The notes beneath the pieces were generated by a model. That model searched no databases. It had not been told where the DNA came from and saw only the letters and a program-made list of their open reading frames with translations. DNA of 64,000 nucleotides, from assembly GCA_030066015.1 (NCBI GenBank), contig JASJCL010000001.1, positions 16,897-80,896 of the forward strand. Reading direction: 5' to 3'. The position numbers were made by a program, and so were the translations under genes. The DNA is from Desulfosarcinaceae bacterium. GTDB lineage: Bacteria > Desulfobacterota > Desulfobacteria > Desulfobacterales > Desulfosarcinaceae. This document shows positions 25,015-33,962 of the stretch, one piece after another. Positions within the stretch are counted from its first letter, which is position 1. Each line of letters starts with the position of its first letter.

Positions 25015-26823
25015 CTATGACGCCACCTTCTCTTCCATGAACGCCTTGGCCTTGAAAACCCCTTCGCCGGCATCGTCGCAATAGGCGTCGGCGCCGATCT
25101 CATTGGCGAATCTCTCGGTCACCGAGGCGCCCCCCACCAGGATCTTGACCTTTTCGCGCAGGCCCTTCTCCTCCAGTGTGCGAATGACGATATCCATGGA
25201 TTTCAGCGTCGTCGTCAGGATGGCCGACATGCCGATGAGGTCGGCCCCGTTCTCCACCGCCTCGATGAACTTCTCGGGGGGGCAGTCCACCCCCAGGTCG
25301 ACAACCTCGAAACCGGCGCCCTGCATCATGGTGATGACGATGTTTTTGCCGATATCATGAAGGTCGCCTTTGACGGTACCGATGGCGAACTTGCCCGAAC
25401 TCTGAACGTCGGCGGCGCCGGCCAGCACCGGCTCCAGCACTGCCAGGCCGGCCTGCATGGCCTGGGCGCTCATGAGCATCTCGGGGATGAAGATGGTGCC
25501 CGCCGAGAACCGTCGACCCACCTCTTCAAGGGCGGGAATCATCACCTCCTGGAGCATCCAGCGAGGGTCCACCTCGTCCGCGACAGCCTGCTGCACCACC
25601 GGCTTGACCGCATCGAAATCACCGGCGATGAGGATTTCCTGGAGCTTCTGGAGATTGGGGCTCAGTTCTTCAGGATCTGATTCGGGCGCAGTCGAGGGTG
25701 TTTCTGCCCCGTCCGCCTTCTTGGCCTCCTTGATCCTATATGACTGGGGCCAGGGGTCGGCGGAGAGGGATCCGAGCTGATCGCGCCGGCCATACTTTTC
25801 GCAGGCCCGGATCATGGCGTCCAGGTTGGCCAGGGGGGTGCCCTCGGAGATATAGCCGCCGGCGGCGACGATGAGGCCCCCATCCCGGCCGATGAGGTGG
25901 ATGATGGACTTCACCGCCCGATCCACCTCTTCCGGCGTTCCTTCGCGCAGCACCTGCAAGGGCGGGATGCTGCCCATGAGGCAGACCCGGTCGCCGATGG
26001 TTTTCTTGATGTGCACCGGATCCACCTGGTACCCGAAGTGAAAGCACTGAATGCCCGCCTCGGCAATCCCCTCCAAAATGGCCGTGGCGTTGCCGTCGTT
26101 GTGGTACCAGCGCTGGCAGTCGGGGAAGGCGTTGTACACCTCCTGGTAGGCGGGCAGGATGAACTCCCGGAACTGCTCCAGACTGACGAAAGAGGCGATG
26201 TCGTCATTGAGGAGAATGCGGTCGAAGTATTTGGGGGGCACCTCGCTCTGCATGGTTTTGAGCCACTGGATCTCGAGCTCGGTGCAACGGCGTACCAGTT
26301 TGTGCACGAAATCGGGATTGGCGATGACGTCCATCATCAGGTGGCTCACCCCCCGCAACAGGGCGGCGTTGGCCCAGGGCGACATGACGGAATAGAAGTA
26401 CACCGGCACGTCGAAGGGCACCTGCCCCCGCATGTAGCGGTAGTTGTGCAGCATGCGGGTCATGTAGCCGGCCTTCTCCACATCGGCCACGGTGAGCTTC
26501 TCCAGGTCCGCCTCGGTCTCCACGCACTCGCCCACCCAGGGCACGCCATCGTCCGTAAACGTGATGGGCGCTCCCATGCCGGCGGCTTCCGGGGCCGAGC
26601 CCAGATCGGGCATAAACTGCGAGAGCCCGCTGAAGCGCTGGTGCATGTAGTTCTGGGCCTTGGTCATCAGCTCCGGCCGGTGGAAATAGTCGTAGAGGTC
26701 CGTATCGGCATGACCGGCCATGAAGGGCCCGGTGGTGTGCAGAAATACCGGCACCTGATCCGGTACCTCCAGGGCGATGGCCTGTTGAATGCGCTCATCG
26801 TTGGCAGCGGCATCGTATTCCAT
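25015..26823 (-). CDS. UroD-type methyltransferase fused to corrinoid protein
   Basis: 602 residues from ATG 26823 (GGAG eight bases upstream). Residues 1-360 match the uroporphyrinogen-decarboxylase superfamily of MtaA/MtbA/CmuA-like methyltransferases, with WYHNDGNAT and RVCLMGSIPPLQVL. An acidic linker (about 365-390) precedes a corrinoid-binding module: a four-helix cap (LQEILIAGDFDAVKPVVQQA) and a Rossmann B12 domain with the base-on/His-on motif KGDLHDIGKN, GMSAILTTT and LVGGASVT. The fusion should demethylate a methylated substrate onto cobalamin or pass the methyl group onward. The HxC zinc motif of classical MtaA/MtbA is HND here. It is followed upstream in the operon by the aldehyde oxidoreductase gene. 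Confidence 0.9.
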   Translation of the reverse strand: MEYDAAANDERIQQAIALEVPDQVPVFLHTTGPFMAGHADTDLYDYFHRPELMTKAQNYMHQRFSGLSQFMPDLGSAPEAAGMGAPITFTDDGVPWVGECVETEADLEKLTVADVEKAGYMTRMLHNYRYMRGQVPFDVPVYFYSVMSPWANAALLRGVSHLMMDVIANPDFVHKLVRRCTELEIQWLKTMQSEVPPKYFDRILLNDDIASFVSLEQFREFILPAYQEVYNAFPDCQRWYHNDGNATAILEGIAEAGIQCFHFGYQVDPVHIKKTIGDRVCLMGSIPPLQVLREGTPEEVDRAVKSIIHLIGRDGGLIVAAGGYISEGTPLANLDAMIRACEKYGRRDQLGSLSADPWPQSYRIKEAKKADGAETPSTAPESDPEELSPNLQKLQEILIAGDFDAVKPVVQQAVADEVDPRWMLQEVMIPALEEVGRRFSAGTIFIPEMLMSAQAMQAGLAVLEPVLAGAADVQSSGKFAIGTVKGDLHDIGKNIVITMMQGAGFEVVDLGVDCPPEKFIEAVENGADLIGMSAILTTTLKSMDIVIRTLEEKGLREKVKILVGGASVTERFANEIGADAYCDDAGEGVFKAKAFMEEKVAS

Positions 26824-26902
26824 TGGAGACTCCATTGCCCCCCGCCTCGACGACCCCACGAGAGGGCCCCGAGACGGGTGTGGCGTTGGTTACGGGTTTG
26901 TT

Positions 26903-28774
26903 TTAAGCGCTTTTGGGAAGATACTGCTCCGCCCACTCGAGATTCAGCTCTACCAGGCGGCCCCGGGTGGGTACCCCCTCACCGTCCCAGCCCAGCATCT
27001 GGTAGTAGACTTCCCGCGAGTCTTCATGCTTACTGGGATCGTAGGTGACCCCCTTGAGGGGGCCGCTCTCGGGACTGGTGTTGAATCGCTTGGGCAGGAC
27101 GTCGTCCGCCTTGGTGAAGCCTTCCCGCAAATTGAACAAGCGGCAGAGGGTGATGCCCCGCTCGACGGTCTTCATCAGGCGCCAGTGGCTCATCTTCATT
27201 CCGGTAATGTACTCCACCAGGTCGCCGATCTGCTTTTTCTTGTAGGGGATGAAGGCGCACAGCCCCAGGTAGTTGCACAGCTGACGCCAGAGGCCCACCT
27301 GATAGAGCATGCGGGCCTTGCGCGGGCTCAGTTCCAGGTTGGAGATCTCCTCGGGCACGTCGATCTCCTCCCAGGCGGGTAGATTACTGGCGACTTTCTC
27401 GTCGTGGATACCGGCCACATGATCCGGGCCGGAGGCGTGCACGCTATAGTGCAAGCCCATGCCCTGCTTGTAGCGCGGCTCGTGCATGGCGATCTCCTCG
27501 CCCTTGACGTGCATGGCGTATTCCATGGCGCCCTTGCCGATCCTCTCGGCGGCGATCTTGACCCCCTCGCCCAGCAGGGTGGCGAAAGTCCCCTCGCGTT
27601 TGCCGATCTTTTCGGTGAGGGTCAGCATGGCCTCCGCGTCGCCGAAACGCAGCGTCATGCCGTCCGTATCGGCGGTGGTGAGGATTCCCTCTTCGAAGAG
27701 TTCCATGGCGAAGGAGATCGCCACGCCGGTGGAGATGGTGTCGATGCTGTAGCGGTTGCAGATCTCGTTGGCCTTGATGACGGCCTCGAGATTGTCCACC
27801 CCGCAGTTGCAGCCAAAGGCGACCAGGGTCTCATATTGCGGGGCGCCGTAGGCCGGATCCGAGTTCCAGGGCGTCTCCACCCGCACGCTGCGCTTGCATT
27901 TCAGGGGGCAGCGGTAGCAGGTGGGCCGCTTGACGATGTACCCTTTCTCGAACATGGCCTGAACGGCGATATTGGCGATGGTGGGAAAGGGCCCGCCCTT
28001 GAAGTTGTTGATCGGCATATTGCCTGTCTGCTCGTACTTGACCATGGTGGGACCGGTGCCCCACTTCCAGGGGAACTCGGTGATCTTTTTGTAGTTAGCC
28101 GTCATCCACTTGCTGAGTTCCTGCACCTTCTCGGTATCGTGCGCGGGCGGGTCGATGCTGCCTTTGAGGGCCACCAGCTTGAGGTTCTTGGATCCCATCA
28201 CGGCACCCATGCCGGTGCGGCCGGCCGAGTGCATGACGTCGTTCTGGACCGAGGCGTAGCGAACGAGCTGTTCCCCCCCGGGTCCGATGGCGGCGGTGCG
28301 CAATGCCTTGATCTCCAGTTCGTCCTGGACCTTGTTGACGGCATCGGCCACATCCAGCCCCCAGAGGTGCTGGGCGTCTTTGATCTCCACCTGGTTGTTC
28401 CGGGCCAGGATGTAGACCGGCTGGGCCGCCTTACCCTCCACGATGAGGGCGTCGTAGCCGCAGCGGCGCAACTCGGCGCCGAAGAACCCGCCAGCCTCGG
28501 CCTCGCCATAGGCGTTGGTCAACGGCGATTTGGCGCCCACCACATTGCGGCCGCTGCCCGGCACCTTGTGTCCGGTGACCGGCCCCAGGGCGAAGATCAG
28601 CTTGTTATCTTCGCCCAGAGGGTCGACGTTCGGTGCCATCTCGGTGAGCAGGGTGTGGACGATAAAACCGGTGCCCCCCAGAAAATGGGTATAGAAAGCA
28701 TCATCGGGGTGATCCTCGCTGATCTTGCCGGTGGTCAGATTGACTCTGAGAATGGTTTTCGTATAGCCCTTCAT
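26903..28774 (-). CDS. Aldehyde:ferredoxin oxidoreductase (tungsten/molybdenum type)
   Basis: 623 residues, typical AOR length. The N-terminal domain has LRVNLTTGKISEDH, FLGGTGFIVHTLL and the pterin-binding SGRNVVGAKSPLTNAYGE. The [4Fe-4S] cluster Cys residues are CYRCPLKCKRSV (CxxCxxxC, about 288-295) and a distal Cys in GITLCRLFNLREG. The family oxidises aldehydes to carboxylic acids with ferredoxin as acceptor, using a bis-pterin W or Mo centre, in the cytoplasm of anaerobes. It may handle an aldehyde made in this pathway; acetaldehyde from EutBC in operon A is one candidate. No pterin-biosynthesis gene is close. Confidence 0.95.
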   Translation of the reverse strand: MKGYTKTILRVNLTTGKISEDHPDDAFYTHFLGGTGFIVHTLLTEMAPNVDPLGEDNKLIFALGPVTGHKVPGSGRNVVGAKSPLTNAYGEAEAGGFFGAELRRCGYDALIVEGKAAQPVYILARNNQVEIKDAQHLWGLDVADAVNKVQDELEIKALRTAAIGPGGEQLVRYASVQNDVMHSAGRTGMGAVMGSKNLKLVALKGSIDPPAHDTEKVQELSKWMTANYKKITEFPWKWGTGPTMVKYEQTGNMPINNFKGGPFPTIANIAVQAMFEKGYIVKRPTCYRCPLKCKRSVRVETPWNSDPAYGAPQYETLVAFGCNCGVDNLEAVIKANEICNRYSIDTISTGVAISFAMELFEEGILTTADTDGMTLRFGDAEAMLTLTEKIGKREGTFATLLGEGVKIAAERIGKGAMEYAMHVKGEEIAMHEPRYKQGMGLHYSVHASGPDHVAGIHDEKVASNLPAWEEIDVPEEISNLELSPRKARMLYQVGLWRQLCNYLGLCAFIPYKKKQIGDLVEYITGMKMSHWRLMKTVERGITLCRLFNLREGFTKADDVLPKRFNTSPESGPLKGVTYDPSKHEDSREVYYQMLGWDGEGVPTRGRLVELNLEWAEQYLPKSA

Positions 28775-28810
28775 GGTTCGTCGTGTCCTTTAATCCTTCG
28801 GGTATGGAAT

Positions 28811-29797
28811 CTAACTCCGAGTGTATTGTTTGTAAGTGGCGATGTACTCTTTGATGCCCTCTTCGATGGAAAACTGCGGTTCGTATCCCAGTTCTTTGCC
28901 AGCCAGCGAGATGTCGATGGTACCGCGCTTGGCCATATCCTTCTGCTCGAACTCGCTGAGTTTGGCCCCGATGGTGATCTCGGCGCCGGGGATGAGGTCT
29001 TTCACGATGTTGGCAATCTCACTGCCCGAGTAGAGCGCGCCGCTCGTGGTCAGGTAGGTCCGGCTGATGAGATCCTCGTCGTTGGCGTTGAGGGCCCGCA
29101 CGACGCCCTGGACCGAATCTTTTACATAGGTGTAGTCCCGGGTCAGATCGCCGCCCGTGGTGAACTCGGTGGGCGTGCCGCTCAAGGCGTTTTCGATCAT
29201 GTCTTTGATGAACATGGAGTAGCGCATCCCCCAACCGTAGACGCCGGAGAAGCGCACCGAGGCGTAGCTGACCCCGTTGTTGTTGCAATAGGCCTGGCCG
29301 ATGAGTTCAGTAGCGGCCTTGGAGGAGCCGTAGTGGCTGCCGTGACCGCTGCCGGGGATAAACATGGGGTGGACCTCGTCCATGGGCTCGTACTGCTTCT
29401 TGGGGTAGACCCCGATGCTGGAGATGTTGACCACCCGTTGCATCTCCATAAGTCGGGCCGTCTCGAGGACGTTGATGGTCCCCATGACATTGGCCTGATA
29501 GGTGAAGTAGGGGCGCCGGTTGCTCTCGGCGGGGTCGAAGAAGGCCGCCATGTGGACGATCTTGTCAATCTTCTCTTCCCGGGTCACTTTGATAAGATCG
29601 GGCAGGTCGAGGATGCTGGCCCGCTGGTAGACCAGGTTGTCGCCCTGGACGGCTTCGTCCAGAAAGTTCTGCAGCACCGGGCTCGGCGGTGCCAGATCAT
29701 AGTTGACGACCCGGTCGCCGTCCTCCAACAGGGCCTTCATCAAGTACACACCGATAAAACCGGAACCGCCGGTGATCATGACTGTCTGGTTGCTCAT
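28811..29797 (-). CDS. NAD-dependent epimerase/dehydratase (extended SDR)
   Basis: 328 residues from ATG 29797 (AGAGG upstream). The NAD-binding motif GGSGFIG (about 10-16) and the catalytic HYGSSKA (Tyr-x-x-x-Lys) with an upstream SSIGVYPK serine are intact. A C-terminal substrate domain follows. It probably epimerises or dehydrates a sugar or sugar-nucleotide intermediate. It lies between the malate/lactate-dehydrogenase-family gene and the aldehyde oxidoreductase gene in operon B. Confidence 0.92.
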   Translation of the reverse strand: MSNQTVMITGGSGFIGVYLMKALLEDGDRVVNYDLAPPSPVLQNFLDEAVQGDNLVYQRASILDLPDLIKVTREEKIDKIVHMAAFFDPAESNRRPYFTYQANVMGTINVLETARLMEMQRVVNISSIGVYPKKQYEPMDEVHPMFIPGSGHGSHYGSSKAATELIGQAYCNNNGVSYASVRFSGVYGWGMRYSMFIKDMIENALSGTPTEFTTGGDLTRDYTYVKDSVQGVVRALNANDEDLISRTYLTTSGALYSGSEIANIVKDLIPGAEITIGAKLSEFEQKDMAKRGTIDISLAGKELGYEPQFSIEEGIKEYIATYKQYTRS

Positions 29798-29841
29798 GGT
29801 AATCCTCTTATTCTTCGAATGGTAGTTGTATATTATTGGTT

Positions 29842-30882
29842 TCAGCCGAGGCGCAGATCACTGCCCGCCTCGGCCAGCAGTTCATCCACCAACTCCACGG
29901 TCCCTTCGTCCAGGTCAATCCCTTCGGCGCGGCTGAGCGCTTCCTTGGCATTCTCGATTTCGCCGGGCAGATAAAGCTCGTCCACGTTCTGAGCCTTCTC
30001 GATATCCTTGATCTCGACAATGTACTTGCCGAGCAGTTGCTTGAGCAGGGTGGGATCGATGAAGGCCGAGGGGTCGATGGCCAGGAAGAAAGCGCCCACC
30101 CCGGTGGCGCCGGTCAACTTGTGAAACGTCTTCACCGCTTTGCTGTACTTGGAGCCGGAGAGGACACCGGCCAAGATGTCCACGGCGATGGCCAGCGCCA
30201 CCCCCTTGGGCCCGCCGATGGGCATGAGGACACCCTTCAGTGCTTCGGCCGGATCCTCGGTGGGGTTGCCGTCGGGCCCGAAGGCCCAGGTGGGCGGGAT
30301 CGGTTTGCCCAGGCGCTCGGCTTCGCGGATCTTGCCACGGGCCACATTGCTCACCGAGAGGTCCATCACCAGGGGATATTCGCCGTCGGTGGGGAAGGCC
30401 AGGCTGATGGGATTGGAGCCCAACACCGGCTCCATCCCCCCCCACAGGCTGATGGAGGAAGCCGCGTTGCAGGCGCAGATGCCGATCATCTCCTCGCTCG
30501 CCGCCATCATGGGGTAGTTGGAGAGAAAGCCGATGTTGTTGGTGTTGCGCACCAGGGTCATGGCGATCCCGTACGCGCGGGCGCTTTCGATGGATTGCTG
30601 CATGGCCAGGGCGGCAGCCACCTGGCCGATGCCGTTCTTACCATCCACCAGCGCATTGGCCCGGGAGACCTCGACCACCGCCGGGTTGTCGGCGATCTCC
30701 ATCTGGCCGGCATTGATGCGGGCCGTGATCATCTTGAGGTATTTGACCCCATGGCTGTGGATACCGCGGGCATTGGCCCGCACCAGGCTCTCGGCCACCG
30801 TGCGGGCCGCGTCATCCGCCACGCCGGTTCTGGTGAGGAGTTCCACCACGGCATTGAAGATCGTTTCGTAGCTGAGTTTCAT
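29842..30882 (-). CDS. Ldh_2 family malate/lactate/ureidoglycolate-type dehydrogenase
   Basis: 346 residues. Family signatures: ANARGIHSHGVKYL with the presumed catalytic His, RNTNNIGFLSNYPMMA, SISLWGGMEPVLGSNPISLAFPT and PIGGPKGVALAIAVDILAGVLSG. These homodimeric enzymes use an atypical NAD(P)-binding fold on 2-hydroxyacids (malate, sulfolactate, diketogulonate, ureidoglycolate). It is a paralogue of the enzyme at 49995-51059. Its stop is 6 bases from the RraA gene's end on the same strand, so translation is probably linked. Confidence 0.92.
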   Translation of the reverse strand: MKLSYETIFNAVVELLTRTGVADDAARTVAESLVRANARGIHSHGVKYLKMITARINAGQMEIADNPAVVEVSRANALVDGKNGIGQVAAALAMQQSIESARAYGIAMTLVRNTNNIGFLSNYPMMAASEEMIGICACNAASSISLWGGMEPVLGSNPISLAFPTDGEYPLVMDLSVSNVARGKIREAERLGKPIPPTWAFGPDGNPTEDPAEALKGVLMPIGGPKGVALAIAVDILAGVLSGSKYSKAVKTFHKLTGATGVGAFFLAIDPSAFIDPTLLKQLLGKYIVEIKDIEKAQNVDELYLPGEIENAKEALSRAEGIDLDEGTVELVDELLAEAGSDLRLG

Positions 30883-30888
30883 TTCCGT

Positions 30889-31560
30889 TTATTCCTCTAT
30901 CAAGCCCAGCGCCGCGAACTTCTGGTCCAGTTTGTTGAACGCGACACTGCTGATGCCACCCTTGAGTGTTTCGGCCTTGACCACCTCCGCCTCCACGCGC
31001 TTGACCGACTTGGTGTAGACCTCCTCGATCCGTTCGCGGGCAACGATGACCATGCCGTCGTCGTCGCCCAGGATGAGGTCGCCGGGGTTGACGAGGGCGC
31101 CGCCGAAGATGATGGGAAAGTTGACCTTGCCCAGGGTGTTCTTCACCGTACCGGCGATACAGAAGCCGCGGCAGAAAACGGGCCATCCCGTGGCGCCGAG
31201 CTCTTCCGAGTCCCGCACACAGGCGTCGATGGCCAGGCCGCCGATCTTGCGGGCGATGGCCGAGGTCGTCATGAGATCGCCCCAATAGCCGGCCTCATAG
31301 TAGCCGCCCGTGGTGGCCACGATGATGTCGCCGGGGGCGGCCTTTTCCAGGGCCTTGTGGAGCATCAGATTGTCTTTCGGGTGGCATTCCACCGTGAAGG
31401 CGGGACCGCAAAGCTTGTGTCCCCGCCGGTTCGGCTTGATGGCGCTGGCCACGAAGCCCCGGCGGCCGGAGGCCTCATAAACGGTTGCCACGGCCAGTTT
31501 GCTGAAATTCGCGACCATCTCCGCGGATGGTCGCTCGATCTTGGTTATGACGTGGGTCAT
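30889..31560 (-). CDS. RraA-like aldolase/decarboxylase
   Basis: 223 residues from ATG 31560 (AAGGAAAG upstream). RraA-fold signatures: LAVATVYEASGRRGFV, GPAFTVECHPKDNLMLHKAL, GGLAIDACVRDSEELGATGWPVF (Arg-Asp metal/substrate site) and GDLILGDDDGMVIV. Members with this Arg-Asp pair are 4-hydroxy-4-methyl-2-oxoglutarate/4-carboxy-4-hydroxy-2-oxoadipate aldolases or oxaloacetate decarboxylases, not RNase E regulators. In this setting it probably cleaves a 2-oxo-4-hydroxyacid intermediate. Confidence 0.9.
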   Translation of the reverse strand: MTHVITKIERPSAEMVANFSKLAVATVYEASGRRGFVASAIKPNRRGHKLCGPAFTVECHPKDNLMLHKALEKAAPGDIIVATTGGYYEAGYWGDLMTTSAIARKIGGLAIDACVRDSEELGATGWPVFCRGFCIAGTVKNTLGKVNFPIIFGGALVNPGDLILGDDDGMVIVARERIEEVYTKSVKRVEAEVVKAETLKGGISSVAFNKLDQKFAALGLIEE

Positions 31561-31575
31561 CTTCACTTTCCTTTT

Positions 31576-33012
31576 CTATTTTTTCCCGTTCATCACCACG
31601 CAGCGGATACCCAGCAGCCCGCAGACATGTTCCAGCTCCGCGACCCACTCACCGGGAACGGCACAGATGTGGTTGGAGGCGAACTCGGCCACGAAAACGT
31701 CAATGTCCACGTCGGTCTTCACAAAGGCGGTGGGCAGCTGGTGGGCGCCGCGGGCGGCCACGAAAGCCTCGTACTCCGCCTGAGGCAGTTCGATCGCCTC
31801 GCCCTGGAAGAGGGCCATGGTGTACGCGCCCGCTTTGCGGTAGAGACGGCCGACGGTCAGCGGACCGGGAGCGCAGGTGAGGTAGGTGGTGCCCCCCCCG
31901 CCGGGCCGGATGGCGGGCATGATGTTGACCCGCTTGAGATTCTCGGCCGCATCGCTGCTGCGCCCGGCGAACCAGGTGCACATGCCGCCGCAGTTGGGCA
32001 GGTAAAAAGTATTCGTCTCGTCATTGATATAGGAGACATCGGCGAACATGGTGGGCAATCCGCCGGAGACCAGCTTCATGATCTCAGAGGTGAGCCCGGC
32101 GTCAGCGTCGGCCTCGCAGGCCATGACAGTGGTCTCCTTTTCACCGTCAGCGTCGTAGGGGCCCGGCAGCAGGGCGGCACTGAGGCATTGGGGTACGTAG
32201 TGGTTGGTGAGATCGGGCATGCACTTGATGGCCACGAAGTCCAGGGAGCGCTCCCGAATGATACGCTTGGTGGCCAGGTAGCAGCGCACCTGATGGGCCA
32301 GCTTGTCGGGAACCAGCCCCTGGTCGTTGTAGGCGATCTTGCCCATGTGCTGGGCCAGCCAGTCCATGGTCTTCTGCGTATCTTCGTCAGAGACCTCTTC
32401 TGCCAGGCGGATGATCTCCAGTTGATCGATATGTTCGGCATCCACCCCGAATTGGCTGCGCCACTGCATGGGGTCGAAGGTACCCGTATCGATGCCCAGG
32501 CTGCGGCCGCCGAACATGCCGAAATTGCGCCCTCGCAGGCGGGCCACGGCGGCAGCGGCACGGATAAAGGGCAGGCATTTCTCTGCCACCGCCTGCGGGT
32601 TGACCCCGTCGAAATTCTCCCGCACCCGCAGGTGGGCGAAACCGATCTGATCCAAGGCGCCGGCGGCACCGAAAAGGCCCACCGAACCGTGGGTACCGGC
32701 CTCTTTGTTGGACAGCAGGATGGTGGGCAGGTTGACCTTCTGGATCGCCCGCAGAACCATGTTGGGCGACACCCAGCAGGGCACATGGGCCACCAGCGCC
32801 TCTACGCCGGCGGCAAGCAGCTCTCCGGTCTGGGTGTCGATCTCCTCTATCTTGCGGGCCACTGCATCGAAGCAGACCAGGTCCAACGCCTGCTGTTTGA
32901 AATAGTCGACAGCCTTCTGATGGCGGGGCTCGGTGAGCCCCTGGAAGAGCTTGCCCCACTCGTGATCGCGGGCGTCGCCGAGGGTCATCAGGCCTATTTT
33001 GGGAGGATTCAT
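31576..33012 (-). CDS. L-fucose/L-arabinose isomerase family protein
   Basis: 478 residues from ATG 33012 (GAGG upstream). The start MNPPKIGLMTLGDARDHEWG, the segment VAHVPCWVSPN and the C-terminal blocks (CAPGPLTVGRLYRKAGAYTM and ASNHICAVPG) match fucose-isomerase-like proteins, with a sugar-binding central region. Such proteins bind Mn2+ and interconvert aldoses and ketoses, although several members have unknown substrates. In operon B it lies between the SDR gene and the RraA gene, consistent with carbohydrate breakdown. Confidence 0.85.
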   Translation of the reverse strand: MNPPKIGLMTLGDARDHEWGKLFQGLTEPRHQKAVDYFKQQALDLVCFDAVARKIEEIDTQTGELLAAGVEALVAHVPCWVSPNMVLRAIQKVNLPTILLSNKEAGTHGSVGLFGAAGALDQIGFAHLRVRENFDGVNPQAVAEKCLPFIRAAAAVARLRGRNFGMFGGRSLGIDTGTFDPMQWRSQFGVDAEHIDQLEIIRLAEEVSDEDTQKTMDWLAQHMGKIAYNDQGLVPDKLAHQVRCYLATKRIIRERSLDFVAIKCMPDLTNHYVPQCLSAALLPGPYDADGEKETTVMACEADADAGLTSEIMKLVSGGLPTMFADVSYINDETNTFYLPNCGGMCTWFAGRSSDAAENLKRVNIMPAIRPGGGGTTYLTCAPGPLTVGRLYRKAGAYTMALFQGEAIELPQAEYEAFVAARGAHQLPTAFVKTDVDIDVFVAEFASNHICAVPGEWVAELEHVCGLLGIRCVVMNGKK

Positions 33013-33040
33013 TGCGACCTCACTGGTAGATTTTGGTTGG

Positions 33041-33814
33041 TTAGTTTACTTCTCGGTCAAAGGACTGAATCATGCGTCCGCCATCGGGATAGATGGTCTG
33101 GCCCACGAAGAAGGAGCTGTCCTCCGATGCGAGGAAGACGGCCGTGCGGCCAATCTCGCTGCACTCGGCCACCCGCCCGATGGGCGTGCGCCGCAGGATG
33201 GTGTCCATCAGTTCCTTGTTGTGACCCACGCGCTTCATCAATTCGGTGTTCACGGCCCCCGGGCCGATGCCGTTGACCCGAATGCCGTGGTCGATGAGGC
33301 CCAGTCCCATCACCTTGGTGAGCTGGTTGATACCGCCCTTGCTGGTGGTGTAGGCCACCTGGTTTTTCAAACCCAGAACCCCCATCACCGAGGACATGTT
33401 GATGATGACGCCGCCCTCCCCTTGTTTGACCATCTGCTTGGCCGCCGTCTGTCCGCAGAGGAAAACGCCCTTCAGGTTGACGGCGATGACCTGGTCCCAC
33501 TCTTCCTCGGTGACGTCCAAAAATTCCGCTTTGGCATTGATGCCGGCGTTTGAGACCATGATGTCCACGCGCCCGAAGCGCTCGACGGTCTTGTCGACCA
33601 GGTTCTGAACTTGATCGCTCTGGCTCACGTCACACTGAACGAACATGGCCTCCTGGCCCTGGTCTGCGATGGCCTTGGCGGCGGCCTGTCCCAGATCTTC
33701 GCTGCGGCCGGTGAGGACCACCTTGGCCCCCTCTTCGGCGAACGCCTCGGCAATGGCAAGGCCGATCCCCTTGGTGGCGCCGGTGACGACGGCGACTTTG
33801 TCTTTGAGTTTCAT
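33041..33814 (-). CDS. Short-chain dehydrogenase/reductase (classical SDR)
   Basis: 257 residues. TGATKGIG cofactor motif (about 12-19), NAG in VSNAGINAK, catalytic Ser (INMSSVMGV) and YTTSK tetrad, plus the family end NEVxFL-like FLASEDSSFFVGQTIYPDGG. Classical NAD(P)-dependent alcohol/ketone oxidoreductase, resembling gluconate or 3-oxoacyl reductases. It probably oxidises a hydroxyl of a sugar intermediate in operon B. Confidence 0.93.
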   Translation of the reverse strand: MKLKDKVAVVTGATKGIGLAIAEAFAEEGAKVVLTGRSEDLGQAAAKAIADQGQEAMFVQCDVSQSDQVQNLVDKTVERFGRVDIMVSNAGINAKAEFLDVTEEEWDQVIAVNLKGVFLCGQTAAKQMVKQGEGGVIINMSSVMGVLGLKNQVAYTTSKGGINQLTKVMGLGLIDHGIRVNGIGPGAVNTELMKRVGHNKELMDTILRRTPIGRVAECSEIGRTAVFLASEDSSFFVGQTIYPDGGRMIQSFDREVN

Positions 33815-33962
33815 GTCTACTATCTACTCCTTGGCAAGGCTGTGCTTCCTGGGAAGCGATCAGCCCTGTAACATGATATGTGGATAATCCCTGGCGGACA
33901 GATTCACCAGCCGCCAGGGATTTCGTCTCGTTGTTGTCGAACAGACGGGTGACCGGACCGAT

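Noticed and set aside
27404..29974. Long plus-strand open frame opposite the aldehyde oxidoreductase and epimerase genes
   Set aside because: Antisense shadow of well-supported genes; no recognisable domain.
29836..33276. Very long plus-strand open frame (over 1100 codons) opposite operon B
   Set aside because: It is antisense to the dehydrogenase, RraA, isomerase and SDR genes, which have clear family motifs. The frame is rich in His, Gly and Asp, with no domain, as expected for antisense GC-rich coding DNA.
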